A stretch of DNA of 64,000 bases from Circinella minor (taxonomy: Eukaryota > Mucoromycota > Mucoromycetes > Mucorales > Lichtheimiaceae): contig JAEPRB010000015.1 of NCBI GenBank assembly GCA_016758965.1, positions 186,001-250,000 on the forward strand, given 5' to 3'. Under the pieces are notes generated by a model that was not told the origin of the DNA, made no database searches, and saw nothing but the letters and a program-made list of their open reading frames with translations. The number at the start of each line of letters is the position of its first letter. Position 1 is the first letter of the stretch. Below are positions 10,205 to 23,817 of this stretch, piece by piece. The position numbers were made by a program, and so were the translations under genes.

Positions 10205-11305
10205 ATTTTAATATAATTTTTTTTCGTGTTGAATAAAAGAAAAAGAAGTTTGTTTAAATAGAAATATATGTATATATATATATATATATACTGCATGAAT
10301 TTTTCGGAGGAAACTGAAACCCATGCTAAACCAACTTAAATAGGTCACGCTATTGTTGTATGTAAAGTTTTTGTATCAGCAAGCCACTAGTTGTACTAGT
10401 GATAAAGCTATTTCATTTAGACTAGTAATAAATAGTATATATAGCACTTTCTTTTCATCCTGTGATTTACGTATTTATGATAAATGGATAGTTTGATACG
10501 TCATGTTGATGTCATTTTACATGATCAAAATGAATAAATAAAAAATAATCCGCCGAAAAGAGAAACTGAATAATTTTTTTTTGATGGACAACATTTATAG
10601 TTTTAAAACTTATCAGATTTCATTTTCATACACTCTATCGTGTTTCGTAACCGTGTCATTCCATTTTATTTGAAGGGCTAAGGAAAAAAATAGTGTATAT
10701 GAAATTAATGGAACTCGTGTCGTGCTTATTAGATAATTCAAAAGGTACTCAAGATGAATGTAAAACTTGTTTCACCTGGATACACTAGTTTCTTTTCATT
10801 TTAAAACCTGAATGACTAAATTATTTTACTCAGTAAGCATATCATTGGCGCGTCTCGGGATCATACTATCATATATGCTAGTCGATAGTACAATAACAAT
10901 ATCAGATAGCCCACCATTTATGGACTTTTCATAACAAAAGCTATATCGGGTCTTGGTCTTTAAACTACGTACGTATGTATTGAATATTTTACTTTATTAG
11001 TTCATTGGTACGTACGTATGTTTTCTTTCAGTATTGATTTTTTTTGACCGTATCCTTTTTATAGACTATAATGATTGTGCTATTTAATAATAGCAACGTA
11101 TGGTGCTAAATAGAAGAATGCTTCAATTGCACTACATTAGTGAAGCGTAATAGTAGTACGTAGTAAAGAGATTAAATGTTATACACCACATTCCCGTTGG
11201 TAAAGCATATATAATTGGATTGACCCGCAACAAATTAACTGTGGGAGATAGAACCATTGTAAACACTACAATTTACCGTAAAAAATAGTATTTTTTAACT
11301 GATCA
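10205..11305. other. Gene-poor AT-rich interval
   Basis: A TA dinucleotide tract at about 10269-10290 lies 65-85 bp upstream of the SBDS-like gene. Several TACGTA palindromes occur near 10970 and 11010. No intact gene is visible; short coding-like scraps are too broken to annotate. Confidence 0.45.
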
Positions 11306-12045
11306 TTAGAAGAGGCCAAGACCATTGACGTTTTGCGGATTGAAGAAAGTGTTAAAGGCTGCCAGTTTCTTTAGCTTATCCATTATCATACTTTCTAAAT
11401 TTGAGAAAATCAAATTTAATTCACAAGTCTTTTATCCTTATGGTATAATTGAAATTATTGAAGCTTATTGTATCTACGTAGCCGAGTACTCATCTTTGGC
11501 TTGATCGATGATAAATTTGATTTCATCGACACGGTATTTTTGTCAGTTCTATCATCATCTTGATCACTGTCAATTCAATAATAGTAGTTATCATGACAAC
11601 TACTCCCAAATCGGTGCTACCCATTGCAATGATATTTAAAATATCATATAGTTACTCTAAAGCATATTATTTTACACTATTAACTTGATACTTCATATAA
11701 TGACTATCTTCTTCAAGAAGGATTACATTTCAATCAAATTCCCAATTGCTACGTACTTAATCGGGGTGTAACTGTTTTTTACGTATTCATTTGAACAAGA
11801 TGTATATTTACCGTGTAACTTACTATATATCCCAGGTCCTGTATTAATCACCAAAACAAATTTTTATTCTAATTCTCTATTTCTTCTACTGGTCTTTGAG
11901 TGTCATCTTTCTATGTATTGCTACATGTCTTGATAATGCACCTCGACCTTTTTCATCTCAATTTGCCTCTCAGCTTATCATGGCAGTGTATTGTTATTCT
12001 CGTTTGTGTCAAAAGAAGAACGTTCAAAATGTGATCAGAAACATT
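11306..12045 (-). pseudogene. Decayed coding remnant, minus strand
   Basis: On the minus strand the stretch ends with a credible C-terminus, KLKKLAAFNTFFNPQNVNG followed by LGLF and a stop at 11306-11308. Farther upstream are VDEIKFIIDQAKDEYSAT (about 11475-11530), a Ser/Asp-rich DSDQDDDRTDKNT reading in another frame, and NSYTPIKYVAIGNLIEM ending in a stop (about 11730-11780). Frames shift and stops intervene, and I could not build a legal exon chain. Family unknown. It could be an intact gene with unusual introns, but decay fits better. Confidence 0.4.
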
Positions 12046-13020
12046 AAATTTTAGTCAGTTTGAAGCTATTGTGTATATGAATAAACAAAAGATAATATAA
12101 AAGGAATATATATTAAGTATGATGGTTAGTGCTTATGTCGAATAACATAGATAATCTGTAGTCCATGTTTATTAATAACGAAGCATATCAAAAAACAAAA
12201 AAAAAAAAATTCTAGCAAACATGTCAAAGCACAAAAAAAAAAGAATTGTCAAGAGAAAAAAAAATGGTAGCAGGATCGGCCCGTTGTTCCACGTGGTCAA
12301 TACGTTACCCACGTACCCGGTTATCAGGATTTTTTTTTCGAAATTCATGCAAGCATTATATATTTATATTACGTTAGTAAGCTGATTATTGTAAAAGCTA
12401 ACATTAACTATTTGGCAGTTGCATATACATTAACTTAGACGTCTATGTGTCACAAGGTTTCAACTATATATACGTATTAGAATTTTTTTTTTTTTTTGCT
12501 CTTCTACAGTTTATAGGTTATAAAGGAGATTTACAATTTGTTGTATGATCCAGTAATAGTAATAGTTGGATGGGTTATTATTATTATTTATATACTTTAC
12601 CCCCGTGCTTCAACAAAACCCCTCCAACAAAGAAGACCAGCCTCATGCAAAAAAAAAATACAAATTATCCTTTATGGCAATCAATATCAATATTATTATA
12701 AAGGAGCCGAAAGTTACTTTTGTTTTGATCAATTTTTATACCTTTAAAGTATTATATATATTATTGCTATACCACGTATAGAAAGGTCCTCTTTGTAATT
12801 TCTTAGTTTTTTTAGGTAACCTTTCTGTTAAAAAAATTTTACCGGGCACCATCAATAAGCCATACATTCTGTCGCCGTTAGAAAAAAAAACAGTTTCTTT
12901 TCTTTTTTGTGAAAAAGGTTTTTTTTTTTATTCTCGTTCATCGCGCTTCCGCATTCTTTTTTTTTTTTTAACTTTATTCTCCAACCTCTCTTTTTTTTTT
13001 ACTTATTTAATATAAAAAAC
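12046..13020. other. Intergenic, upstream region of the importin gene
   Basis: Many A and T homopolymers (12195, 12483, 12920, 12960, 12990) typical of a fungal promoter, and a short GC-richer patch at 12265-12325 containing CACGTGG and CCCACGTACCCGG. No gene was found. Confidence 0.45.
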
Positions 13021-16000
13021 ATGGAGATTTCTGGTGAAGTGCTTCAACAATTAACCCCCGTATTGACAAGTTTATTATCTCCGGATAACACTGAACGGTA
13101 AAATATTAATATTAATAATATTAAAGTTTGGCAGTTATATAAACTCCCCTTATTCGTTTTCTTCCACCCCCAAGGAATAATAAACTTAAACTTTTTCAAT
13201 TGTTTATGTCTTATATTGTAGATCGGCAGCTGAAACACAATTGAACGAACAATGGGTCAAGCAACAGCCTGATCTTTTACTTATCGGTCTCGCTCATTTC
13301 GTAGCACAGAACTCCGAGGTTCAGGTACATTATAACTGTTAAGAAGGAAAAAAAAAAGAGAAATCATTGAAACAAGTTGAATGAGGAACTCTTTATTTGT
13401 CTTGTGGTTTCAAGAAGGAAATAGTAATAAGAGAGAATTATTTTTTTTATTGTTGGGATAATATATATAGTTACGTTCGCATACCAGTGTCCTTTTACGT
13501 CGTCTTTCTTTTAAGCCTTATACTACACCTACTGATCCTGATGCTACTTTATGGGATATGGTTCAAGAAACTACACGTGCTGGTGTTAGAGATCTTTTAT
13601 TATCTGCTCTTGGCAATGAAACTGATCAAGGAACTCGTCATAAGATTGCTGATACTATTTCTGAAGTAGCCAAGTCTGATTTGGGCAAGAATGGTAAGAA
13701 GAAGGATATTTATATAATGAAAATGGGAATGGAGAGGTTTACCATTGTGATTTTTTTATTTGGGGTCATGTGATTAAAATATATTATTTTACTATAATAA
13801 TTAGTCGGATGGGAAGCCTTGCTTAAAGCTTTGTTCCAATGCAGTCAATCTCAGAACGCTGCTCACCGTGAATCTGCATTCCGTATTTTTGCTTCTGTTC
13901 CCGAACTTATTTCTGATCAACACACTGATACTCTCAAGAATGTATTTATGGGTAGTTTGACTGATGCTGAAAGCCAAGCTGTAAGTAACAAAAGCGAAAA
14001 AAAAAAAACTATATACAATGAGAAGGATTAAATTCTGAATTAATATTGAATTTTTCAATAATTATTCTTAGGTTCGTTTCGAGGCCATGAAGGCAGCTAT
14101 TGCATATATTGTTAAAGCTGAAGTTGAAACACAAAAGCAATTGGGTGCTTTAATGCCTCATATGCTTGAGGTAAATATTATTTTTTAAAGGTGGAAGAAA
14201 TAAGTTGGATTATGGAAAGAATTTGAATACTTGTTATTCATGAAAAGGAAAAGGGTAGCAGGATTATTGAATTTTGTTCTTGTTAATAATAGACTTTGAC
14301 ACCTGTAATTTCAAACCGAGATGATCAAACACTTGTTGATGGTCTTGTTGTCTTGATCGAATTAGCCGATAATGCTCCTCGTTTATTTAAGCCTGTTCTT
14401 CCCAACTTACTTACTGTCATGGTAACTATTGCCAAAGATAAAGCTTTTGAAGATCGTACACGTCAAACTGCATTGGAATTATTGCTTACTTTGAGTGAAG
14501 CTGCACCTGCCATGGTCCGTAAATTGCCCAACTTTGCCGCAGAAGTTATTCCTGTTGCCATGGAAATGGTCACTGATATTGAAGATGATGAAGCATGGTA
14601 CACCACTGACGATTTGGATGAAGATGATAACGAGGAAAACTATGTTATGGGTGAAAGTACTTTGGATCGTGTTGCACGTACTCTTGGTGGCAAGGCTGTC
14701 GTTCCTGTTGCTTTCCAATATATCCCTCAAATGTTACAATCAACTGAATGGCAACAACGCCGTGCTTCTTTGATGGCTATTTCTTCTATTGGTGAAGGCT
14801 GTGTCAAGGTCATGAAGCCTGAACTTGCCAATATCATTCAAATGATTACCCCCTTCTTGAAGGATCCTCATCCTCGTGTTCGTTATGCTGCTTGTAACGC
14901 TATTGGTCAAATGTCTACCGATTTTGCCGATTATTTGCAAAAGAACTTCCATCAACCTATTATTACTGCTATTTTACCTGTGATGGATGATAGTACCCAA
15001 CCTCGTGTTCAAGCTCATGCTGCTGCTGCTATGGTTAACTTTTGCGAAGAAGCTGACAAATCTGTTCTCGATCCTTATTTAGATGCTATCTTTGAACGTT
15101 TGTTGATCTTACTTAATACTCCTAAGACATATGTTCAAGAACAAGCTATTACTACCATTGCCACTGTTGCTGATTGTGCTGAAGACAAGTTTGTCAAATA
15201 TCATAGCCATATTGTTCCCATGTTGTTGGATATTCTTCGTAGAGCAACTGACAAGCAATACCGTTTGCTTCGTGGTCGTGCCATCGAGTGTGCTTCTCTT
15301 ATCGGTTTGGCTATTGGTAAAGAAGGCTTTGCCCCATACACTCAAGATTTTATTCAAATCTTGGCTGAAATTCAACAATCTGTCACTGAAGCCGACGATA
15401 TTCAAACCACTTACTTGTTGGCTGCCTGGGCTCGTATGTGTAAGATGATGGGTCAAGACTTTTTGCAATACCTTCCCAACATTATGCCACCCCTTTTGAA
15501 TTCAGCACGTGTCACTCCCGAATTTACTTTTGTTGATCCTGAAGAAGAAGATGTGGAAGCCAATTATCCTTCTGAAGATGGCTGGGACTTTGTTGCTATT
15601 AACGGTCAACATATTGGTATCAAGACTTCAGTGTTAGAAGAAAAGCATACTGCTATTGAAATGTTGGTCAGTTATGCTCGTGATTTGGGTGCTGGTTTCT
15701 TGCCTTATGTACCTCAAGTACTTGAAATCGCTTTGCCATTGCTTAAGTTTTATTTCCATGACGGTGTTCGCCATGCTGCTGCCGCTTTGCTTCCTTTGTT
15801 ATTACGTGATGCCAAGGATGCCAACATTGATGCTAACGAACTTTCTACGATGTGGAACAATATCTTTGAAAAGATCAACAAGGTTTTTGCTACTGAAGAT
15901 GATGTTACCTTCTTGGCTCAGTTGTATTCTACCTTTTATGAATGTGTTGAGATTTTAGGTCAACAATACTTGCAAGCTGAACAGTTAGAAGCCTTTATCA

Positions 16001-16908
16001 CTGCTTGCAAGGATCATATCAAGACGTTCTTGGAACGATTGACTACCCGTGAATCCGAAAAGCAAGCTGGTGAATTCGATCCTGAAGACGAAGAACAAAT
16101 GTTGGATGATGAAGTCACTGAAGAAGATGCTCTTGGTGAACTCTCGCACTCCCTTCAAGTTCTTTTCAAGGTGTTGGGTCCTCAACCCGTTGCTCCTTAC
16201 TTTGAACAATTGTTGCCTTTGATTATTCCTTTCCTTAGCCATCCAAGTGCTACTGCACGTCAATGGGCTCTTTGTGTATTTGATGATGTGGTTGAATACA
16301 TGGGTCCTGCTTCTTATAAGTATGCCGAACACTTTTTGCAAACCATGGTTCAATCCTTGCAAGATCCTGCTGCTGAAGTACGTCAAGCCGCTGCTTATGG
16401 TTTAGGTGTCTGTGGTCAATTCGGTGGTCCTCAATATGCTGATGCTTGTGCTGCAGCTTTGGATCCCTTATTTGCCATTATTAATGCTCCTAACAGTCGT
16501 GAAGAAACTATTGTTTTTGCTACTGAAAATGCCATTTCTGCCGTTGCCAAAATTTGCAAATTCAATGCATCCAAGTTTGCTTCCGATGCCGTTCTTTCCG
16601 CTTGGGTGAATGCTTTACCTATCGTTAATGATGATCAAGAAGCTACTTTTGTATACAGCTATCTTTTGGAATTACTTGAAGCACACCATCCTAGTGTCTT
16701 GGGTCCCAACAATGCTAATATCCCTCAATTGGTCAAGATCTTTACTGAAGTATTGGCTGCTGATATCTTGAATTCTGAATTAACTCAGCAAGTTGTGAAT
16801 AACTTGAAGGTTATTTTGGGTGGTGTGGATGAAGCAACTCGAACACAATTATGGAATGCTATTGTACCTGAAACTCGGGCCATTTTACAAGAAAGGGGTT
16901 ATGTTTAG
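13021..16908 (+). CDS. KAP121: Karyopherin beta Kap121/importin-5
   Basis: Six exons (13021-13097, 13222-13324, 13471-13693, 13805-13980, 14072-14170, 14293-16908) give 1097 residues, the usual length for Kap121/Pse1 and IPO5. The N-terminus MEISGEVLQQLTPVLTSLLS and the ARR segment RSHTSVLLRRLSFKPY are typical. HEAT repeats run throughout; family-typical blocks include EWQQRRASLMAISSIGEGC, DPHPRVRYAACNAIGQMSTD and QPRVQAHAAAAMVNF. Acidic loops (DDLDEDDNEENY near residue 340, DPEDEEQMLDDE near 820) fit Ran and cargo contact regions. The protein imports ribosomal proteins, histones and transcription factors into the nucleus, released by RanGTP. Introns are confined to the first 1.3 kb and the remaining 870 codons are one exon. 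Very secure. Confidence 0.97.
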
Positions 16909-17304
16909 ATTTCTTTTATAATTTTTTCTCATTTTTTATCTCGTCAAAAAAATTAATATTTTAATGTTGCTACATTTTCTTCCCCTTTTCTTCAATTTGT
17001 ATTTGTTTTTTTTTCACACTCGTAACCCATAACGTACAGCAACAACATCCCCCTCTCGCTTCCTACTTCTCCCCCCTTTCCCCGTTTTCGAAATTCCTTT
17101 TATTTACACTAACAAACACTCTCACACAACCTTGCATATCCATATTATATAAAGTTTCAAAGAAGTCTTTTTCTCTAATTGAAAGAAAAAAATATAATGC
17201 TAATATTATTTTAATACTACCGCTGCTACAACTACTATTAAAACTACGGTTATTGTCATTTGTCATTACAGTTACTCTGTGTTTATATGAATAACTTATT
17301 TTAC
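16909..17304. other. Convergent 3' region
   Basis: Pyrimidine-rich 3' flank between the ends of KAP121 and the amine oxidase gene. No coding signal seen. Confidence 0.5.
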
Positions 17305-19761
17305 TTATGCACAGTGACATTCTTCTTTTTCTGCATTCGTCGCTTTAGTTGTGCGACTCTTTTTTGAAGTTATCTTTTTGCTTGGTGGAATATCGATACC
17401 AGGATTACCCAAAAAGAATCCACTTGGTTTCATATGAAATCCACATGTTTCGACAGGCATAACGGGAAAATCTTCCACACGAGGTAAATGAGTCAAACCA
17501 AACGTCAACCAAATCACCACGTCTGTGTCACGTATATTTTTGACTTCTTCCGTCCATTCAGGTAAGCCGATCCTAGGTTCACTTTGGCTGCAATAAAATC
17601 CACCAGGATACAATTGTCCATCTTCATAGGGTGTTACCCATATTGTTTTGGTTGCAAATTGGGCTCTTTCAGTAGCAATTGACCCAGGTTTAGGTAACAT
17701 AGGCGGCGTGTTTAAACTTGAAAGTTTATATCCAACAGGTTTTTTTGTATATGGATGAAGTTTCGATTCGTTAATGATTTGCCAAAAACGGGAAGTCTCA
17801 GCATTACTACGAACTTGTGCTTCATCGGTTGTATTATAAATTTGAGTTGTAGGCATAAATGCGTTACCCACTGGATTATCAGCATGACCTACTGGGTATG
17901 ATGCGGGGACGACATCTACCTGCATAACAGAGTTATTGGGACCATCAATCATTGGATCAATACGCATCATAAATAAGTGCTGATGATGTTGCCCCACCAC
18001 TTGAGGGGCAACTATTGAACCATACGGTGTTGGATCCTATATATATGGACATTGTTATTTTATTTTTGTTTGTCAGCATTGATTAAAATCATAAAAAATG
18101 TGTAAGATTTTAATGGATGTTGAAAAAATTCAATATTTATAAATATATATCTAAAATACCTCATCTTCTGCCAAAACATGTGTGTTAAGTTCACCTGTTG
18201 CCTTGATTTCATACTGGAATGATCCATCTTGATAAAAATAGTAATACAAGCCATAATCATAGTTGGCAGCTAAATACTCAAATGTTTTTAATTTTAAAAT
18301 TCAATATGTAACATATTAAAAATATATAAGCACTATCTTCATATATAGATAGATAAAGATATTTACCGGTGATAATATTAGAAACAACCAAACGACGTGA
18401 ACGAACAGAATGAGCTTTTCCAGTTCGATAATCTGTATGTTTAAACAATAAACCGACATCCTCTTCATGGATACAAATAGCATTATTGATCACCGAGGGT
18501 TCACCTTTCAGGTCGGAAATCACTCCATCCATATAGTAAATATCCCCGACACAATCACATCCCAATTCCAATGAATTGGTCATATTGCCAAGACCGTATT
18601 CACCGACATCAAAAGCCATCTTGTGATTATAAGGTTCATATGGATTTGCATAAGGGACAACCATTTCAGATAATGATATGCGGTAAAACAGAGATCGTTT
18701 TTCATCACCATCTTGGTAAGTCACATTACTGATAATAACACCTTCACGATAATTGAATCCAATGTGCATGTGCCATTTTTGCCATTCTAGCATATGGTTG
18801 TTTTTGACTGTAAAGCTAACACCTTCAGGTTGTGTGATTTCAATAGGCTTAATATCTGTACGTAATTTATCCTGGTCTAAATGTTCGGGTAAAAAATGAT
18901 GATTGGTCATAGGGATGGTAGCACGCTCATACTTGCTATTGTGAGGTTTTGAACGAACAATTTCGATTACCTCTTGAGCATTCACATCTATCAGCCATGG
19001 GCAAATAAAAAAATGTAAGTCGTTTCTGCTATATGTAAACAAATAATTTGCATATTTATATATTTTACATATATATATATTCCAAGTACACATACCAAAA
19101 ATTACTGTAAAATCCAAAGGATGAGCATATTGATTATCATCCTTTGAGGTACGATAATACCTGGAAAAAAAAAAGGATATAAAAAAAAAACGTTAGTACC
19201 AACAATGCAAACGTTATCATATGAATGGAAAGACTAATTTATCGTGTTTACATACATTAAACCTTGCATTATCCGTCGTTTATCTTGTTTAGGCTCTTTT
19301 GGATTAGCATAATAATATCCAACAGCCCATGGATCAATATAAACAGTCGACATATCAGTAATCCCCAATTCATGACATTCTTTAATAACTTTTTCATCCT
19401 TAATCATGATTTGTTCGGCCTCAAGCATTTCTTCAGGATGCTGAGTAGGTTGCACACCTTGTAGTTTTTCCCATTTTGTAATAGAACCTTGAGTCAGTGA
19501 AACAGTTATTTCATTAATAACACCGGACGGTCGGTCAATTAAAATAACAAGAGCTTCGCGGTCGGGTGGATCCAAAGCACTATTGTTAATATCTTGTAGA
19601 TAAGCCAAAACTTGTTTTTTAGGTGGTTCTTTAAGTACAACAGAACTAAAGATGTATTTGGTATTTTCGTCCTGACGCGCTTTACGAACGATAGATGCAA
19701 CAGCATGGAATTCTTCAACAGATAAAGGATCCAAAGGATGCTGTTTTTGTTCAATAACCAT
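17305..19761 (-). CDS. Copper-containing primary-amine oxidase
   Basis: Five minus-strand exons (19761-19256, 19160-19096, 18987-18367, 18269-18160, 18036-17305) encode 677 residues, normal for the family. The topaquinone precursor tyrosine is Y401 in AANYDYG, the catalytic base is D317 in FDVGEYGLG, and the copper ligands are H452 and H454 (HQHLF) and H617 (THLPRVEDFPVMP). This spacing matches yeast-type amine oxidases. The enzyme oxidises primary amines to aldehydes with H2O2 and NH3, often letting fungi use amines as nitrogen source. There is no signal peptide, and no PTS1 at the C-terminus, which is Lys-rich then CHCA. The TPQ codon lies three codons after an intron boundary, so correct splicing is needed for activity. 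Confidence 0.96.
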
Positions 19762-20241
19762 AATATTACTAGTTCACTTATTTTTTTTGTTTAAGAGATA
19801 ATAGAAATTAGAAGTAAAAAAAAAAAAAAAGGAGAAAAGAGAAATACACAAAAATAGAATAGTACGTAAGATATTCTTATCAAAAGCTGGATGTTTTATC
19901 TACGTATGGGATAACTATTGTGTTGATTTTAGTATAGGTCATATGATACATTACTGTGTCTGTTTTTTTTTCAAATAAATAAAGCGGCATAAAAGATATG
20001 TGTCAGATGTGTTTGGGTTTTAACTACATGATAGATGTAAAATTTGTACATATGGACCAAATAAAGAACTGTTCATTATATTTAGTACACTACAAGCGCA
20101 CTATGATGCAGTTTACCATGCACCAGGTACTAACCGTTGTTCACATCAAGTGAATTTTAAGTATTGCATGTTAAGTATGAAGAGAGTCTATCATTATTTT
20201 TGTAACCATTTCTTTTAAAACCATGCTAGTTGCTATCATGT

Positions 20242-20280
<39 letters not shown>

Positions 20281-20525
20281 TCATGTACTTTTTTTTATAA
20301 ATATCAAAAGGACATGAATCAGCATTATTTAATAACACACGTTGTACAGGACTGGGATGATAAATAGTGGTAATTGCATATCATATCATGAAGATATGTT
20401 TTATGGTCTAAATCTTTTGTCTATATGCAAATATATATTTATTGTTGCCACAATTACATAATACACGTCAATAAAAAAAAAAGCTGGACAAATAAGAAGG
20501 TATAAATATATGAAAAAATCAAGCT
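19762..20525. other. Intergenic with AT microsatellite
   Basis: Promoter side of the amine oxidase. An (AT)n tract spans about 20244-20277. No gene seen. Confidence 0.5.
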
Positions 20526-21258
20526 TTAGTTTAAACCCAATGATTTGAGTAATCCTTCACTAGCTCTTGTTACTTGCTTAAAGTTACGTTCAAATCCATC
20601 ATTTCCACCATAATAAGGATCGCGAATAATTGTTTCACCTTCTGGATCGTATTCTCCAAATAATTTAACTGTTGCCTTACTTCCAGCAGGTTGCATTTCC
20701 TATAAACCAAATCGACAATTATTATCTCTTTATATTTGTCCAATGTCATCATCATTTTTTTTTTACCTGAAGATCAGCCAAATTCGATGAATCCATACAC
20801 AAAACATAATCAAATTTGTTGAAATCGCCCTTGGTGACTTGACGTGCGCGAGAATTCACAGGTACGCCGTGTTGTTTGCATGTTCGTGCACTACGAGAAT
20901 CTGGCGTATTTCCAACCTAATTTATATAATAATGTATATCAGGAAAACAAAAAAATGAAAATAAAACAAAAACAGTTATGCAACGCCTTTTTTTCTGAAA
21001 AGAAACAAAATAGTTACGTGGTAGCTTGCAGTGCCTGCTGAATCAATGATACCGAAACGATCGTCAAGATTCTTTTGCTTTACTGTATGAGCAAATACAG
21101 CTTCCGCCATGGGAGATCTACAAATGTTGCCTGTACAAAACGGCACATACACACATAAAGAAGTTTATTAGAACATTGGGTTGTTTATAAACAATTCAAT
21201 TTGATTGAATCTAATTACCTAAGCAAACGAATAAAACATTGATAGGCTCGTTTTTCAT
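20526..21258 (-). CDS. Low-molecular-weight protein tyrosine phosphatase
   Basis: Four exons (21258-21219, 21130-21018, 20916-20767, 20699-20526, minus) give 158 residues, the standard size. The P-loop VCLGNICRSPMAEAVF has nucleophile C12 and R18; the general acid is D128 in RDPYYGG. The conserved GTASYHVGNTPDSRS and FDYVLCMDSSNLADL blocks are present. Yeast Ltp1 and mammalian ACP1 belong here; the enzyme dephosphorylates phosphotyrosine in cytosolic proteins and small phosphoesters. The first exon codes only 13 residues and interrupts the P-loop at G14, as seen when the full motif is read across the junction. No targeting signal is visible. Confidence 0.96.
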
Positions 21259-22331
21259 TTGTATTGTTTTTTCAAAAGATTCAATAAATCAAAGAATATC
21301 TTTCTCTATTCTGCTGTTAAATACTGTTAAAACGAAGTTCAAGTCACACAAGACTGGAGTCACTTGTACTACTTGTTTCATTGCATATTGAGTATTGTAC
21401 TATGACATCTGATGTTATAATTCCAAATAGTCGTCATTATCATCCCCTAAATAAAGATAGGATGTCATTCTATCTTATTACAGCGCATTAAAACACTTGG
21501 TTCAGTATATGGCCACTTCCACCAAGATCAATATATTATTAAGCTTCCCATAACTTGTCTATAACCATTTTCATCAATCAAAACAGAATAAATAATAGTA
21601 TACGCAAAAGAATATCCAAATTGAGTTGAAGGTTTAAAAAATGAATGACAAGAGTTTCATATTGTACACAAGATGCTTCAAAGCTTGAAAGAAGGTATCC
21701 TTTAAAAGATGATGAGTTATACATACATATTTTATCTATCTACATAATTATGAATGATAATTGTAAATGCTGTAATACTTATGATTTCGAAAGCTTAAAG
21801 TACACATGATTTTTAAATAATAAATGGTTCAAATAATTAAAGCCATAACTTCACAATGCTTCTTTAATTCTTGTGTATCACTACGTACGTATCAACCTCC
21901 GAATCCATCATACAGTATAAATAACTACCATTTGTATAATATAGGGAATGACTTTGCTCTACAGCCTGACAACAGCAAAGAAACGGGTCAAACTTAAGCC
22001 AGAATTAAACAAGTGGAAAAAGAGCACACAGATTATTCAATGTATACAGTAAACATTTCAAACCGCCCCCGTCTTTGTGGCTAGTATACTGCTACCTTTA
22101 TACTAAAGCAGTTTATATTATAACGTTTACAGTATTTTAGTAGGAGTCTTATTCAATACCCATCTCCTCGTTGCTCCAAATTCATGCTGCTGCCCGTAAA
22201 TTATAGGTAATAATATATTTAAGAAGATTTCTTTATATAATATATGTATTTGTTTACATAAAGCGTCAAAACTATCCCTTTTTTATTATTATATAAATTA
22301 TAGTAAGTTATAAAAGGCGATGTTTGACATT
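21259..22331. other. Intergenic, no gene seen
   Basis: AT-rich spacer between two minus-strand genes with TACGTACGTA near 21883. A short plus-frame reading near 21970-22050 looks weakly protein-like but is too short and broken to call. Confidence 0.45.
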
Positions 22332-23817
22332 TCATTGAAGCTTAAAGAACTCTGGTAAGCAACTGAGTGGATCAGTATCAAAATTATTTTCTGGTCGACA
22401 ACTGCATTTCAACCATTGTGATTTGTTATGTGGGCAATGTGCTAAATTATGGGATGCTTTATAACCAATATCTTCCCAGTAGTGGATATCCTTTTTTTCA
22501 AGAAGTAGTCCAGCAGCAATAGATTGAATGATCGAATCACTCCTATATTATATATAGATTAATATATCAAATATGCTATTATGTATATTCTTTCTCTTCT
22601 ATATTTTCTCTCTCTCTCTCAATTGATAGAGTGGCTTCTTCATGAATCCACATCATCCTACAAATTACATCTTTCATTTTTAGCTTACCATCGTTCGTAA
22701 AATATACCATTTTCATTATCGATATAATCAAAAAATTTGCGATATTCCTCACTTTTGAAGAAGCTCAAATCAGCGATCTAATATGTTTTTCATTTACTTG
22801 TAGTTAATTAAGAAATGTTCAAAATCATAAATATAAAGTCAAAAAGAAGAAAACCATATATCTTTTTATATTCACCTGAAAGCTACTCAAAAATGAACAC
22901 TGAGTACAGTTTCCATTTTCCCCTCTTTGTATTAATTGTTTCAAATTGGTGTTCGGAATTTGTAGATTATTCTTTAGGTACCCACTTAAAGAATCGCAAA
23001 GTGTTGGCATAGACTCAAGTGGTTCATAAGATGCAATTGAAAATGACAGTTTGATATTATTATCATACATGTGTTGAAATGGATCTAATACGATAGGACA
23101 TGTATATTCAGTTCCTGGATCAAATCGCCAATAATAATCAAGGTCTTTTAATGCAGGATGTCTAAAAAGTAAAAGATCTTCAATATTATTTTGGATTTAC
23201 AAGCTCCTCTCCCACTCCCCTCCTTTTTTTCTTTTGTCAAGTTTATCATACCTGAAGATTAATCCTCCCATGAAACGCGCTCTGAACCGATAATCTTGAT
23301 CATCACCGAATACAACCATACTCTTTAACTTTTTCGTTGCCATATTAGCAAGATTTCGATCAGTATTGTTTGCGTAGCCATATGTATATTTATCCAATTC
23401 ATGAAAAACAACATCCCCTTTTGTCAATGAAGATATCAACTCCTTGTATTCTGTTTCTAAAAGTTTGGGTGAAAAAATGATGTACGGATAATTATAATGT
23501 CGATTGAAGTTATCTTCGAGATCGCGCATAGTGTGTCTTAACTTTGCAACAGAAGCGTGATTACTTTCAACTAATGCAACAAGTGCGGCATTATATTGGC
23601 CGTTGTTAGGGTAATGAATTGTTGAAGGAGGAATATAAGACCATTGGTTGTGATAGGTTGGAATATAGTTGAAAAACGGTAAAATAATAGGAATTGTACG
23701 AAAAAGGGAAGCGTTTAATAATATTATGGTGATTGTACTGACTAATAGAACAGCAAAAATTAAAGGTGCACGCTGAATTAACCTTCGTCTTGAAATGTAC
23801 CAAGAATATTGAGTCAT
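22332..23817 (-). CDS. KRE2/MNT1-family alpha-1,2-mannosyltransferase (GT15), divergent
   Basis: Four exons (23817-23252, 23161-22876, 22777-22689, 22542-22332) give 383 residues. A short basic cytosolic tail and one hydrophobic anchor (about residues 16-38) make a type II Golgi protein. Family landmarks are present: YPYIIFSPKLLETEYKELI, FRHPALKDLDYYWRFDP, FYERWSDSIIQSIAAGL and IHYWEDIGYKASHNLAHCP. GT15 enzymes transfer mannose from GDP-mannose onto N- and O-glycans. Two usual acidic positions differ: the E of the YYWRxEP motif is D, and the E of the SNFEI motif is Gln (Q284, SSFQIADL). Either it is a diverged active paralogue or activity is weakened. Family assignment is secure, activity is not. 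Confidence 0.92.

Noticed and set aside
12265..12325. Possible tRNA or structured RNA in a GC-richer patch
   Set aside because: No A-box/B-box spacing or cloverleaf could be drawn on either strand.
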